Below, one piece after another: positions 1 to 8,886 of a stretch of DNA of 64,000 nucleotides. This DNA is from an uncultured Sphingomonadaceae bacterium (GTDB lineage: Bacteria > Pseudomonadota > Alphaproteobacteria > Sphingomonadales > Sphingomonadaceae): positions 186,001 to 250,000 of the forward strand of contig CAMYJW010000030.1 of NCBI GenBank assembly GCA_947258815.1, in the 5' to 3' direction. The notes under the pieces are model-generated. The model saw only the letters and a program-made list of their open reading frames with translations, did not search any database and was not told where the DNA came from. The translations under genes and the position numbers were made by a program. The number at the start of each line of letters is the position of its first letter. The first letter of the stretch is position 1.

Positions 1-492
1 CAGATCATCGGCGGTAAACCCATCGCGCAAACAGCCCTGCTGCTGCAGGCCCTTGGCCCAGGGCAACAGTGTCAGGATCACGTTATAGGCAGCAGCTTCG
101 CGCAGATCATCGTCCACTGTCAGCGAGAAGTAGATGCTGGTCACGGCTTTGACGTATTCCTGCATGCTCAGCATCGTGGCGTGGCCGATGATCACCCGCT
201 CCAGAACGCCTTGCAGGCTGCGCCGCGAATACTTGAGAGGGTGTTTTGTTTCAAAGGATTCGAACTGGTGCCGGATGGCCAGTGCGATAAGCCGTTCTTT
301 ACTGCCAAAAGCCTTGTAGATCGTGTGCGGCGCAACTTCGGCACGCTTGCACAGTTCGCGCATGCGAAACTTTTCAAAACCCTTTTCAGCGATAAGCTTC
401 TGCGTTTCATCAAGAATACGCAGCCGTCTTTCGAATATCCGCGGGCTTGCATATACAAGATTATCGGCAATGCCGATTTCGGAGAAATTCAT
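1..492 (-). CDS. TetR/AcrR-family transcriptional regulator (3' end outside window)
   Basis: The frame begins with ATG at 492, preceded by a GAGG ribosome site, and runs off the left edge, so about 164 residues are visible. Residues about 20-65 form a TetR-type DNA-binding domain: a helix with FERRLRILDE, then LCKRAEVAPHTIYKAFGSKERL, the classic helix-turn-helix with the Y-x-x-F-x-s-K signature. The remaining part is the variable helical ligand-binding domain. It lies 100 bp downstream of the thiolase gene on the same strand and may be co-transcribed, so it is a candidate local repressor of the catabolic genes. Its ligand cannot be told from sequence. Confidence 0.85.
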   Translation of the reverse strand, partial: MNFSEIGIADNLVYASPRIFERRLRILDETQKLIAEKGFEKFRMRELCKRAEVAPHTIYKAFGSKERLIALAIRHQFESFETKHPLKYSRRSLQGVLERVIIGHATMLSMQEYVKAVTSIYFSLTVDDDLREAAAYNVILTLLPWAKGLQQQGCLRDGFTADDL

Positions 493-592
493 GTCGTAAC
501 CTCTTCGGCGAAACCATCGGGCGGCGCCAGACTGTCAAGGAGCAGACACAAAACCTAGGGATCGAACGGACAAACGGCAATAGGACGCGGGT

Positions 593-1774
593 TCAGCCGG
601 CCCTCAGGATCATGCCCGCGTTGACCGGATTGTTGCCGTTTACCACCAGCGCCAGTTTCGCTTCATCGATCTGGCGCTTTCCTGCCGATCCGCGCAGCTG
701 GCGCACGGCTTCCAGAACATGGCCAAATCCCTGCACCCGGCCCTCGCCCAGATTGCCGCCATGGGTGCTCATCGGAATGCGTCCCAGAAACGTAAGTTTC
801 CCGGCATCGGCATCCCAGCTGTCTTCCAAAAATCCGCCTGCCTCGCCGCGCACATCAAATGCGGCCTCTATCCATTCCAGTGCCAGACTGGAAAACCCGT
901 CATAGATATTGACCAGATCCATATCCTCGATCGTCAGGCCGCTCTTGTTCCAGAGCCTGTCCATCAGCACGCGATAGGCGGCATAGCTGTCAAACGCATG
1001 AAAGAAGAAATCGGTGCCGCCAGTCAGACCGTTGGACGATGCCTCTACTATTGCGGGTCGATTGGGAAGATCGGCTGCGCGCTCGGCGGTGGTGATGACA
1101 ACAGCCATCGCACCATCGATCGGCATATCCATATCAAGCGCGGTCAAAGGCGGCGCGATCTGCGGGGCTGCCAGATAGTCTTCCATTGTCAGCGGCGTAT
1201 CGTTGAATACGGCGGCCTCGTTCTCCAGCGCCCAGTTGCGGTTGTTAACGACGATCATGCCCAGGTGCTCACGCGTCGTGCCGAATTCGTGGGCGTGGCG
1301 CTGCATTGCCGCGAACATGCCGTTGGGCACCCCGCACGACTCAACCAGCGGCATGTTCATCGCCGGATCGAAAGCACCGCGCGGAGAGCGTCGCAGCGGA
1401 TCTTTGCGCGCCGCACCCGAAACCATATCCCAGCGAAACTTTGAATGATAACAGACCGCGTAATCACAAGCGCCGCCCGCAACCGCAAGAATGCCTTCGG
1501 TGACCGTATTGGCGGAGGGCGGCGACGAACAGTTGGACCAGACGATGTTCTTGAGGCCCAGCCCCTCTACCACGTAGCCGGGCCAGACTGTCGGCTGATC
1601 GGTGCTGTAGATACCGGAAACACCATCAATTTTTTCGCGCGGTACGCCGGAATCGAGGATCGCATCGCGCACCGCATCAAGCGCGAGCGCGCCCACGGAA
1701 CGCCCGGCATCTCGCGACAGTGTTGACTGACCGATCCCGACGATCGCAACCTTATTGGGTCCACCGCCCGTCAT
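593..1774 (-). CDS. Thiolase-like acetyl-CoA acyltransferase (SCP-x/lipid-transfer type)
   Basis: This 393-residue protein matches the non-decarboxylating thiolase superfamily subgroup often called lipid-transfer protein or SCP-x thiolase. The N-terminal strand-turn GIGQSTLSRDAGRS is typical, a candidate nucleophile Cys lies near residue 82 (NCSSPPSAN), and the C-terminal STHGGNLGEG...GHVLEAV carries the family's HGG and GH motifs. Such proteins act with a DUF35 partner in thiolytic or retro-aldol cleavage of acyl-CoA side chains, for example in steroid breakdown. Its start overlaps the stop of the upstream DUF35 gene by 4 bp (ATGA), supporting a two-subunit enzyme. The exact substrate is unknown. 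Confidence 0.85.
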   Translation of the reverse strand: MTGGGPNKVAIVGIGQSTLSRDAGRSVGALALDAVRDAILDSGVPREKIDGVSGIYSTDQPTVWPGYVVEGLGLKNIVWSNCSSPPSANTVTEGILAVAGGACDYAVCYHSKFRWDMVSGAARKDPLRRSPRGAFDPAMNMPLVESCGVPNGMFAAMQRHAHEFGTTREHLGMIVVNNRNWALENEAAVFNDTPLTMEDYLAAPQIAPPLTALDMDMPIDGAMAVVITTAERAADLPNRPAIVEASSNGLTGGTDFFFHAFDSYAAYRVLMDRLWNKSGLTIEDMDLVNIYDGFSSLALEWIEAAFDVRGEAGGFLEDSWDADAGKLTFLGRIPMSTHGGNLGEGRVQGFGHVLEAVRQLRGSAGKRQIDEAKLALVVNGNNPVNAGMILRAG

Positions 1775-2169
1775 TTCGTGTCTCCGGTCCGAAAAACAGG
1801 CAGGTTCGTTCCGCCTTGTTCCCGGAAGCCCAGCGTAAGGCGCGCGCCGATCTCTACATTATCCAGCGGCATACCTTCGACCGGGGCAACGATGAACAGC
1901 TCTTTCTGCTCATCGAGTTCTGCCCAGCCTATCACTTCAGGAGGCTGCTTGGGTGCCGTGGGCTGAATCAGATAGCTATACAGCGTCGCCTGACCGCCGG
2001 GGCTTTGATGACCGATATCGTCAGACCAGCACTCAGGACAGCGGCCGCGTGGCGGATGGATCCAGGTCTCGCACTGTTTGCACCGACACAGAACAAGCTT
2101 GCCGTCGCTCAACCCCTGCCAATAGGCGGCGGTGTCATGATCCATGCGGGTTGGCCAGGTCACGGTCAT
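1771..2169 (-). CDS. Zn-ribbon/OB-fold DUF35 protein, thiolase partner
   Basis: A 132-residue protein with an N-terminal rubredoxin-like zinc ribbon (C30-x2-C33 and C44-x2-C47) followed by an OB-fold of about 80 residues. This is the ChsH2/DUF35 architecture, which binds acyl-CoA and stabilises SCP-x-type thiolases, hydratases or aldolases. Its stop overlaps the start of the thiolase gene, the classic pairing. A GGAG ribosome site lies 6 nt before the ATG. It follows the TonB receptor on the same strand after a 208-bp gap with no other gene, so it could be co-transcribed with the receptor. Confidence 0.85.
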   Translation of the reverse strand: MTVTWPTRMDHDTAAYWQGLSDGKLVLCRCKQCETWIHPPRGRCPECWSDDIGHQSPGGQATLYSYLIQPTAPKQPPEVIGWAELDEQKELFIVAPVEGMPLDNVEIGARLTLGFREQGGTNLPVFRTGDTK

Positions 2170-2377
2170 TTACGGCTCCAAACCAGTCTGCAATTCAATA
2201 CCATAGCAAGGGAGCCCGTGCGTTAGCAGTCTCCCAAAAGCGACCGCCTTTTCAGCGCCCGCCTTGCGCAAGCCAAACTGCCACCGGATCATCAGACGTG
2301 ATCAGGCGGCAGCCGGGTTCCGCCACTTGAAAAGCGCGGACAGAAGCGGCGAACACCGCCCCTGCCCGCGTTTCCGA

Positions 2378-4576
2378 TCAGAAGTCGTAACCAACCGAGA
2401 CGCCGTAGCTGACCGGCTTCGAATACGATGTGAAGTCACCCACATTGGCTTCGCGCGGATAGACCAGCCTGCGTTCATCGGTGAGGTTTTCACCCCATAC
2501 GGTGAACTTGAGATTGTCGTTCACGAACCATGAAAGCGATGCGTTCAGCACCACAAACGACGGCTGCTTCAGGCGGTTGTTCACGTGCCAGAAGAACGAG
2601 TCGCTATAGGAACCGGTAACGTTCGCCCGCAACGAACCTTTGGGCAGTTCGTGCGTAAACGTGCCCGAAACGAACGCGGTGAATTCCGGCGTGCGGATCA
2701 GCTCATTGCCGGTTGCGCTGGGATCGGGATCAAGCGTGTTGCCGCCAACCGGGTTACCCATCGCATCGAGGATCGGCGTCCATTTCGTGGCCTGCGGGAA
2801 ATCGGTGTACTCGCTGTGAGTCCACGCCGCGCCGCTGCTGAAACGGAAGAAGTCGCTCAGGTCCATGGAAAGCTCGGCTTCTACGCCATAGATTTCCGCC
2901 TTCGCGGCATTGTACAGAATCTGCTGGTTAGGCACACCAAGCGCATTCGTGCCCAGCGCGTTCACCTGAATGTTCTTGTAATCGGTGTAATAGCCGGTCA
3001 GCGACGCGACCACGCCACCCGAATTGTATTTGAAGCCCGCTTCATAGGACTTGACCTTTTCGGGCTCGACCGGCGTGCCTTCAAACGGGCATGTCGCACC
3101 GACAACCGGGCAATCGCCAAGGTTGCCGCCGTCAAACAGGCCGCTCTTGAAGCCTTCGCTGTAAGCCACGTAAATGCTCGACCTGTCGGAAAGGTCATAA
3201 CGCAAAGAGGCCTGGGGCGTGAAATCGCTGAACCGCTCCGACGCATCGACGACTTGCGGGCCGCCATTGCCGAAATAGGTCTGAACCTTCTTGCGCTCCG
3301 TGCTGTAACGGCCACCGGCGGTCAGATGCAGGCGATCGGTGATATCCAGCGTGCCTTCCAGAAAGGCGGCAAACGCATTGGCCTGAGCGAAAACATCAGG
3401 CGGGAACACCACATTGCCGAACGAACTGATATCCGCATCGGTGTGGGATTTTTCCTTGAGGTAGAACAGACCGCCCGTGAAAGTAACCGGCCCGATCTTG
3501 GGACTGGTATAGATCACTTCCTGGGACCAGGTCTTGGTTGTCTGCGGATCGCCCTCGAATACCTGCAGATCGACTTCGGTGCCATCGAGATCGGTCAGGA
3601 ACGGAAAGGACGTCTTCGCGTAGGCCGAAACCGAGGAAATGCTGCCCCAATCACCGCTCCAGTCAATATTGATACTCGCGGTGGTCAGTTTCAGCTTGTT
3701 GTAAGGCTGTGCGCTGAGCGAAACCCTGCGCTTCTCGGTCAGACCAAGGATTGCTGCCTGACTGGCAGGAAACACCGAATTGCCGTTAATCGGAACATAG
3801 GAATAAGCCGTATCGTCTGCCTGACTTACATGGCCGGCGGAAACAATGATACGGAAGTCTTCACTGGCTTCATAAAGGAGCCGTCCGCGGACCCCGCGCG
3901 ATTTGGTTACCGACGCATCGCGGCCATTGAATTCGTTTACCGAATAGCCATCGTTGGAGCGATTGTAGAGCGACAGGTTCAGCGCAACCTTGTCACTCAA
4001 GACAACGTTCGCGAATGCGTTGGCACGCACTTCCTTGAACCGGCCGTAGCCGATTTCAACGCTCCCCGAATTTTCGGTCAACGACGGAGCTTTGGTCGTC
4101 ACAACGATCGCACCGCCAGTGGCGTTACGTCCGTAGAGCGTGCCCTGCGGCCCCTTGAGAACCTCGATCTGCGACACACTGTTGAAATCGAAAAGTGCCG
4201 CACCCTGGCTGGCCATGTAGACCCCGTCGACATAAACTGCGACGTTCGGGTCGGCACCGGTGCCGGTAACCGAGGTTCCGACGCCACGAATGGTCGGCTG
4301 AACGAATGTTCCCTGCTGAGAGATATTGAGACCGGGGGTCAGCAATTGAAGATCGCGCGTACCGCTGACGCCAGCGTCTTCAAGCTGCTCTCCACTGACA
4401 ACGGAAATCGACGCCGGAACGTCAACATAACGTGATTCGCGCCGTTGCGCGGTAACGATGATGACATCGGAATCCGAACCATCGGCTGCGGATGCACCGT
4501 CTGTAACCTGCGCCACAGCGGGTGTGGCAAGCGCGGTTCCTGCAAGCAGTCCGGGCAGAAGCTTGAAAAGTCTCAT
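2378..4576 (-). CDS. TonB-dependent outer-membrane receptor
   Basis: The 732-residue product has a Sec signal peptide (about 22 residues, ending AVAQ), a TonB-box-like VIIVTAQRRES segment, a plug domain (residues about 45-160, with VYVDGVYM and LKGPQGTLYGRNATGG) and a 22-strand barrel ending in a C-terminal Phe, as required for outer-membrane assembly. It belongs to the large sphingomonad family of TonB receptors for non-siderophore hydrophobic substrates. GGAGG precedes the ATG. It is transcribed divergently from a second receptor at 5248, and a 9-bp inverted repeat lies about 90 bp upstream. Substrate uptake for the adjacent oxygenase cluster is inferred from context only. Confidence 0.93.
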   Translation of the reverse strand: MRLFKLLPGLLAGTALATPAVAQVTDGASAADGSDSDVIIVTAQRRESRYVDVPASISVVSGEQLEDAGVSGTRDLQLLTPGLNISQQGTFVQPTIRGVGTSVTGTGADPNVAVYVDGVYMASQGAALFDFNSVSQIEVLKGPQGTLYGRNATGGAIVVTTKAPSLTENSGSVEIGYGRFKEVRANAFANVVLSDKVALNLSLYNRSNDGYSVNEFNGRDASVTKSRGVRGRLLYEASEDFRIIVSAGHVSQADDTAYSYVPINGNSVFPASQAAILGLTEKRRVSLSAQPYNKLKLTTASINIDWSGDWGSISSVSAYAKTSFPFLTDLDGTEVDLQVFEGDPQTTKTWSQEVIYTSPKIGPVTFTGGLFYLKEKSHTDADISSFGNVVFPPDVFAQANAFAAFLEGTLDITDRLHLTAGGRYSTERKKVQTYFGNGGPQVVDASERFSDFTPQASLRYDLSDRSSIYVAYSEGFKSGLFDGGNLGDCPVVGATCPFEGTPVEPEKVKSYEAGFKYNSGGVVASLTGYYTDYKNIQVNALGTNALGVPNQQILYNAAKAEIYGVEAELSMDLSDFFRFSSGAAWTHSEYTDFPQATKWTPILDAMGNPVGGNTLDPDPSATGNELIRTPEFTAFVSGTFTHELPKGSLRANVTGSYSDSFFWHVNNRLKQPSFVVLNASLSWFVNDNLKFTVWGENLTDERRLVYPREANVGDFTSYSKPVSYGVSVGYDF

Positions 4577-4664
4577 CCTCTCTCCTCCTCATTAACGAGC
4601 AGCCAATTTTTGCTTGCTCTTCGATGAACACTTTTCCGCGATTAACCTAATCTGACACCGCGCA

Positions 4665-4687
4665 CTACACAAAAATGCTTTGTGTAG
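4665..4687. promoter_or_regulatory. Perfect 9-bp inverted repeat, possible operator
   Basis: ctacacaaa, a 5-nt spacer, then tttgtgtag form a perfect palindrome 89 bp upstream of the leftward receptor gene. The size and symmetry suit a dimeric regulator such as the TetR protein encoded at the left edge. No U-tract follows on either strand, so a terminator is unlikely. Confidence 0.45.
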
Positions 4688-4953
4688 CAGTTTTCTGCAT
4701 TTGTGGTATTTCTGCAACGCGTATAGAAATTTGCGACGACATAGGCATCTCACAAGCCACACCCCACGCGGATGCTGAGTTCATCGCAACCCCTCACCCG
4801 GCGCACACGACGACGAACACCATCCGCAACCGGCATTCACTGCGCAAAATGGCGGTTTTTGAGGCGCAAAAGCGCAGTGAGGGCATTAACGCCCGACATT
4901 GATCTGGGCCCGGATGCAGAGCACAAAACAATCGTACGCCGTCGAAATGCTAC

Positions 4954-4967
4954 CTATCCAAAGATAG
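4954..4967. promoter_or_regulatory. CTATCC-type palindrome, copy 1
   Basis: CTATCC-AA-AGATAG, one mismatch from the perfect palindrome found at 20072-20085. It is 281 bp upstream of the rightward receptor start and 377 bp upstream of the leftward one, so its role in either promoter is less clear than for the other two copies. Confidence 0.4.
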
Positions 4968-5247
4968 ATGTTTAGAAGCCGGATCGGGCGTGAACCGAAG
5001 ATGGAGAGGACGAAGCTGTCAGGCAACGTCAGTGCATCTATTTGGGAAGGTCCGCAGATCTTGAATCGATCAAGGCGCTGCCTTTTGCACTGAAGTATTC
5101 CAGACGATTTCATGTCTCCGTTCGAACGCAGCCGGATCCGCAGCGATCGTGTTGACCACACGTTATCGTTGCAGAAGCCGGGCAAACAAAGTTTTTTTGA
5201 TTACAACGTATTAGGTCACGAAATATCCCAGGGAGGAGAATTTTCCG

Positions 5248-7677
5248 ATGCGTATCAATACCAAATCACTGTTCCTTGCCGGTGCGGCTTTCGCCTTTCC
5301 GGCAATTGCAAGTGCCCAGCCAGTGGCAGACGCACCGCAAGCAACCGAAGAAGCCCAGGGCGGCGTGCGCGACATCGTCGTGACGGCTCGTCGTACCGAT
5401 GAAAACCTTCAGGAAGTTCCGCTTGCAGTTACTGCCCTTGATCCCACGGCTCTGGAAGACCGCCAGATCGTTGAAGTTGCCGACGTCGGCCGAGCCGCGC
5501 CTGGCCTTTCGGTTCAATCAGGCGGCACCGGCAACTCTTCGCTGATCTACCTTGCCATTCGCGGCAACGCGCAGAACAGCCCGAACTCGTTCTCCGATCC
5601 GGCAGTCGGCATCTACGTCGATGACGTTTATTATGCCCGCCCGATCGCCAGCAACAACGGCCTCCTCGATCTTTCGGGCGTGGAAGTGCTTCGCGGAACG
5701 CAGGGCACGCTGTTCGGTCGCAACACCACGGGCGGCGCGCTCAACATGCGCACAGTCGCGCCTGACGGTGATTTCAGCGGCCACGTGAAAGGTCAGCTTG
5801 GTAATTACAAGGCATGGATGGTTGAAGGCGCGGTAAACGTTCCGATCGCTGGCGAGGAACTCGCAATGCGGGTTGCCGGCCGTTATGCCGAACGCGGCGA
5901 CGGCTATGGCCCCAACAGCCTGCGCGAGCGCGATGCCGCCGCGGTTGATGAAGATATCGCACTTCGCGCGACGCTTGCATGGAACCCGGTTTCGATCCCG
6001 CTGACGGTGAGTGTTTCGGGCGACTACATCAAGATCATCGAGACGCACAATAATACAGCCCTTGTCGGCATTGACCCGATGGGTGCTGCGGTTGGCTTGT
6101 ATTCGGGACAGTTCGATCTGTTCAGCTATCTTCAGGATCCGAATGATTTCTACCGCGGCTTTGGTGTCAGAAACCTTGGCAATGCCAACATCGATGAGCC
6201 GACAAACTACAACGAGGCGTGGGGTATCCGCGGCACGGCTGAACTTGAACTTGGCGATATCTCGATCAAGTCAATCACGGCATATCGCGAATCCGATACC
6301 GGGGACTCGCTTGATCTTGACGGAACGCCCGCTCCGATCGGTGCCTATTCCAGTGACTATGTGCAGGAGCAGATCAGTCAGGAACTCCAGATCAAAGGCG
6401 AAATGGGCGCACTCGACTGGATCGTCGGCGGCTTCTACTTCAAGGAGCAAGGCAACGAGCAATCGCAGTCACGCGTGTTCGTGGGCACCGATTTCGGGTT
6501 CGACTTCGCTCCGGCAAACACCAACCTGGCAACCTTCGAATCCGAATCAAAGGCCCTGTTCGCACAGGCCAACTTTGAAGTCAGTGATCGCCTGACCGTT
6601 ACCGGCGGCTTCCGCTACACCTGGGACAAACGCTCGATCAACCGCATGGGGTATATCGGCGGCCAGGAAGGTTTCGGCAACGTGTTCCTCAGCAATGGCG
6701 CCCCTGTAACGCTGCCCGCGACGGGTCTGTGTTCGGTTGGCCCCAACGCCAATCTCGTGCCTCCGGGGGCGGACTGTATGGATCCGGTCAGCGACACCTA
6801 TAGTTACCCCGCATGGCTGATCAGTGCCGACTATGAAGTTGGCCCGGACCAGCTCATCTATGCCCGCTTCGGCGGTGCGGCGCTTGCCGGCGGCCTGAAC
6901 TCCCGCCCGGTCCCTCCCGGGTTCGATTCGTTCTCACCGGAAAAGACCAAGGACGTGGAAATTGGCTTCAAGGGCGATTTCTTTGACCGTCGCCTGCGGA
7001 CCAACGTCGCGCTCTTCCACATCTGGCGCAACGGTGCGCAGAACATCGTGAACGCGCTGGTTGGCGTGAATCTCACGCAGTTCGTCCAGAATGCTGGCGA
7101 CGTTCGCGCATATGGTGCGGAATTCGAAGGCACGCTGATCCCCTGGGAAGGCATGGAGATCACTGGTGCGGCCGCTTATCTGCATTCCGAATATGCCAAC
7201 GGGTCTTTCCTGGCTGACGGTCTGGGTGGCACGGTTGACCGCAGTAACGAAATCGTTCCGCGTGCACCGAAGTTCACCTGGAACATTGGCGCGACGCAGA
7301 CATTCGAAGTCAGCGGCGGCACGATTTCGCTGCACGCCGATTATGCCTACACCAAGGAAATCTACACCGATTTCGCCACTGCCGATCTGACCGATCCGGC
7401 GCTGAACGACGGCGTGAACGATGCTGCGGAACAGGCTGCGGCCATTGCGTTCATCGACACGCAGAACGAATTCAGCCGCATTCCCGGTTTTGGCATCATG
7501 AACGCAAGAGCAAGCTTTATGCTCGATTCCGGTCTTGAGCTGGCAATCTGGGGCCGGAACATTACCGGTGAGAAATACTACACCGCTCTGTTCAATGGCT
7601 ATGGCACGTTCGGAACCGCAATCCGGTTCCAGGGCACGCCCAGCACCTATGGCGCGACGGTCGGCTTCAAGTTCTGA
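5248..7677 (+). CDS. TonB-dependent outer-membrane receptor
   Basis: An 809-residue receptor with a signal peptide (about 23 residues, ending ASAQ), a TonB-box-like DIVVTARRTDE segment, a plug domain (residues about 50-170, with GIYVDDVYY and LRGTQGTLFGRNTTGG) and a long beta-barrel ending FKF. The terminal aromatic residue is the outer-membrane insertion signal. GGAGGAG lies upstream of the ATG. A strong hairpin with a T-run follows at 7721-7749, so the gene may be transcribed mostly alone. Like its divergent neighbour it belongs to the sphingomonad receptor expansion and probably imports the hydrophobic substrate degraded by the nearby P450 genes (inference). Confidence 0.93.
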   Translation: MRINTKSLFLAGAAFAFPAIASAQPVADAPQATEEAQGGVRDIVVTARRTDENLQEVPLAVTALDPTALEDRQIVEVADVGRAAPGLSVQSGGTGNSSLIYLAIRGNAQNSPNSFSDPAVGIYVDDVYYARPIASNNGLLDLSGVEVLRGTQGTLFGRNTTGGALNMRTVAPDGDFSGHVKGQLGNYKAWMVEGAVNVPIAGEELAMRVAGRYAERGDGYGPNSLRERDAAAVDEDIALRATLAWNPVSIPLTVSVSGDYIKIIETHNNTALVGIDPMGAAVGLYSGQFDLFSYLQDPNDFYRGFGVRNLGNANIDEPTNYNEAWGIRGTAELELGDISIKSITAYRESDTGDSLDLDGTPAPIGAYSSDYVQEQISQELQIKGEMGALDWIVGGFYFKEQGNEQSQSRVFVGTDFGFDFAPANTNLATFESESKALFAQANFEVSDRLTVTGGFRYTWDKRSINRMGYIGGQEGFGNVFLSNGAPVTLPATGLCSVGPNANLVPPGADCMDPVSDTYSYPAWLISADYEVGPDQLIYARFGGAALAGGLNSRPVPPGFDSFSPEKTKDVEIGFKGDFFDRRLRTNVALFHIWRNGAQNIVNALVGVNLTQFVQNAGDVRAYGAEFEGTLIPWEGMEITGAAAYLHSEYANGSFLADGLGGTVDRSNEIVPRAPKFTWNIGATQTFEVSGGTISLHADYAYTKEIYTDFATADLTDPALNDGVNDAAEQAAAIAFIDTQNEFSRIPGFGIMNARASFMLDSGLELAIWGRNITGEKYYTALFNGYGTFGTAIRFQGTPSTYGATVGFKF

Positions 7678-7720
7678 TCTCGTGACAGCTTGTGGGCATA
7701 TCCGGCCCATGACAAACATC

Positions 7721-7749
7721 GGGGGGCGCTGTTCGCGTCCCCCTTTTTT
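7721..7749 (+). terminator. Rho-independent terminator after TonB receptor
   Basis: A GC-rich stem (GGGGG with CGC, paired with GCG and CCCCC around a short loop) is directly followed by six T residues, 44 bp after the receptor stop codon. It partly insulates the receptor from the downstream CapA-like gene. Confidence 0.85.
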
Positions 7750-7782
7750 GTGCGGAATCCGTAATGGGAAGGCCACGCTTCG

Positions 7783-8886
7783 ATGACTGACGCTGACGAA
7801 ATCACGCTGATTGCAACTGGCGATCTGCAACTGATGACCCGGGAACCCTCGCCCGATCTGTTCGGCGAAGTCTCGCCCGCCCTTCAAAAGGCCGATATCA
7901 CATTTGGCAATTGCGAATGGCCTTATGCGGAAGAAGCGGGCGATACGCATCCGGTCGAAGCGCATATCAACGACGATTTCGACGGCGGCGATCTGTTCGC
8001 TCCGGGCCATCCCGATTGTATCAGACTGATCGGCGAGGCCGGCTTCAACATAATGTCGGTTGCCAATAACCACACAATGCATGGCGGGTATCGCGCATTC
8101 CTGCGCACGCTGAGTCTGCTGGACGAAAACCGGATCGCATCTGTCGGCGGCGGCACGGATATCGCCTCTGCCAGGCAACCTGCCATCATCGAACGCGACG
8201 GAACCAAAGTCGCGTTTCTGGCCTGTACATCGAGCTTCCTGCCCGGCGCCCATGCAGGCCGGCGCACTCCGGGCATCGTGCCGCTGCGCCGCCATGTCTA
8301 TGCCGAGAACGAATCCTGGCGTGACTGGGGCGTGCAACCCCAGACCCGCACGCTGATCAATCGCGACGATCTGGCCGCCATGCTGGAATCGATCGAACAG
8401 GTGCGCAAAGCATCAGATATCGTCGTGCTCAGTTGCCATTGGGGCATCCTCGAACACGAATCCGCCATTGCCGACTACCAGCGCGAAGCGGCGCGCGCGT
8501 TTATTGATGCAGGCGTCGATTTGATCGTCAGCCAAGGCCCGCTGCCGATCAAGGGTTTCGAAGTCTATCGCGGACGTGCAATTTTCTACAATCTGGGCAA
8601 GTTCGCGATGATTTCGCCGTGGAGCCGCTCGGAAACCCCTTCGGGCATCGACGCGCCGATGCTGGATGAAACCGCACGCGGGCTGACCGCAAGAGCCACC
8701 ATTTCTGGCAAAACCATCACGGGAATTGAGCTGGTTCCCGTCTATCTCGGGAAATCCGGCCGCCCTCGCCTGCTTTCCCCCGGTGAAGAATGGTTTGATG
8801 ACATTCTGGAAACCACCAGAGAGCGCACGGCCGCTGCCGGGCTTAACGGCATTGTCGATCCGCAAGGCAAGGTTCAACTTTCATGA
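7783..8886 (+). CDS. CapA-family metallophosphoesterase-like protein
   Basis: This 367-residue protein resembles the poly-gamma-glutamate CapA family (PF09587), a calcineurin-like phosphoesterase fold. Family blocks can be read in order: ATGDLQLM (residues about 11), FGNCEWP (about 46), VANNHTMHGG (about 87), LSCHWGILE (about 213) and FYNLGKF (about 268). The usual GHxPH metal-binding block before the last one is replaced by SQGPLP, so one histidine pair is missing and the chemistry may differ. No signal peptide is visible, suggesting a cytoplasmic role. Its stop overlaps the next gene by 4 bp (ATGA). In this setting capsule synthesis is unlikely; its role is unknown. Confidence 0.75.
   Translation: MTDADEITLIATGDLQLMTREPSPDLFGEVSPALQKADITFGNCEWPYAEEAGDTHPVEAHINDDFDGGDLFAPGHPDCIRLIGEAGFNIMSVANNHTMHGGYRAFLRTLSLLDENRIASVGGGTDIASARQPAIIERDGTKVAFLACTSSFLPGAHAGRRTPGIVPLRRHVYAENESWRDWGVQPQTRTLINRDDLAAMLESIEQVRKASDIVVLSCHWGILEHESAIADYQREAARAFIDAGVDLIVSQGPLPIKGFEVYRGRAIFYNLGKFAMISPWSRSETPSGIDAPMLDETARGLTARATISGKTITGIELVPVYLGKSGRPRLLSPGEEWFDDILETTRERTAAAGLNGIVDPQGKVQLS

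Larger units (their letters stand above)
4577..5247. promoter_or_regulatory. 671-bp control region between divergent TonB receptors
   Basis: No convincing gene is found here on either strand; short open frames have atypical composition. The left third is AT-richer than the surroundings and holds a perfect 9-bp inverted repeat (4665-4687). A CTATCC-type palindrome (4954-4967) lies further right. Both receptor genes have strong GGAGG-type ribosome sites at its edges. It must contain the promoters of both receptors, but no certain -35/-10 pair stands out. Confidence 0.6.

Noticed and set aside
2585..4435. 616-codon plus-strand frame opposite the TonB receptor
   Set aside because: It is the antisense of a clear receptor with signal peptide, plug and barrel; long antisense frames are common in GC-rich genes.
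4886..5185. 99-codon open frame on the minus strand in the gap between TonB receptors
   Set aside because: No ribosome site, composition and codon use unlike neighbouring genes, no recognisable motif, and it lies in the control region needed by two strong genes.
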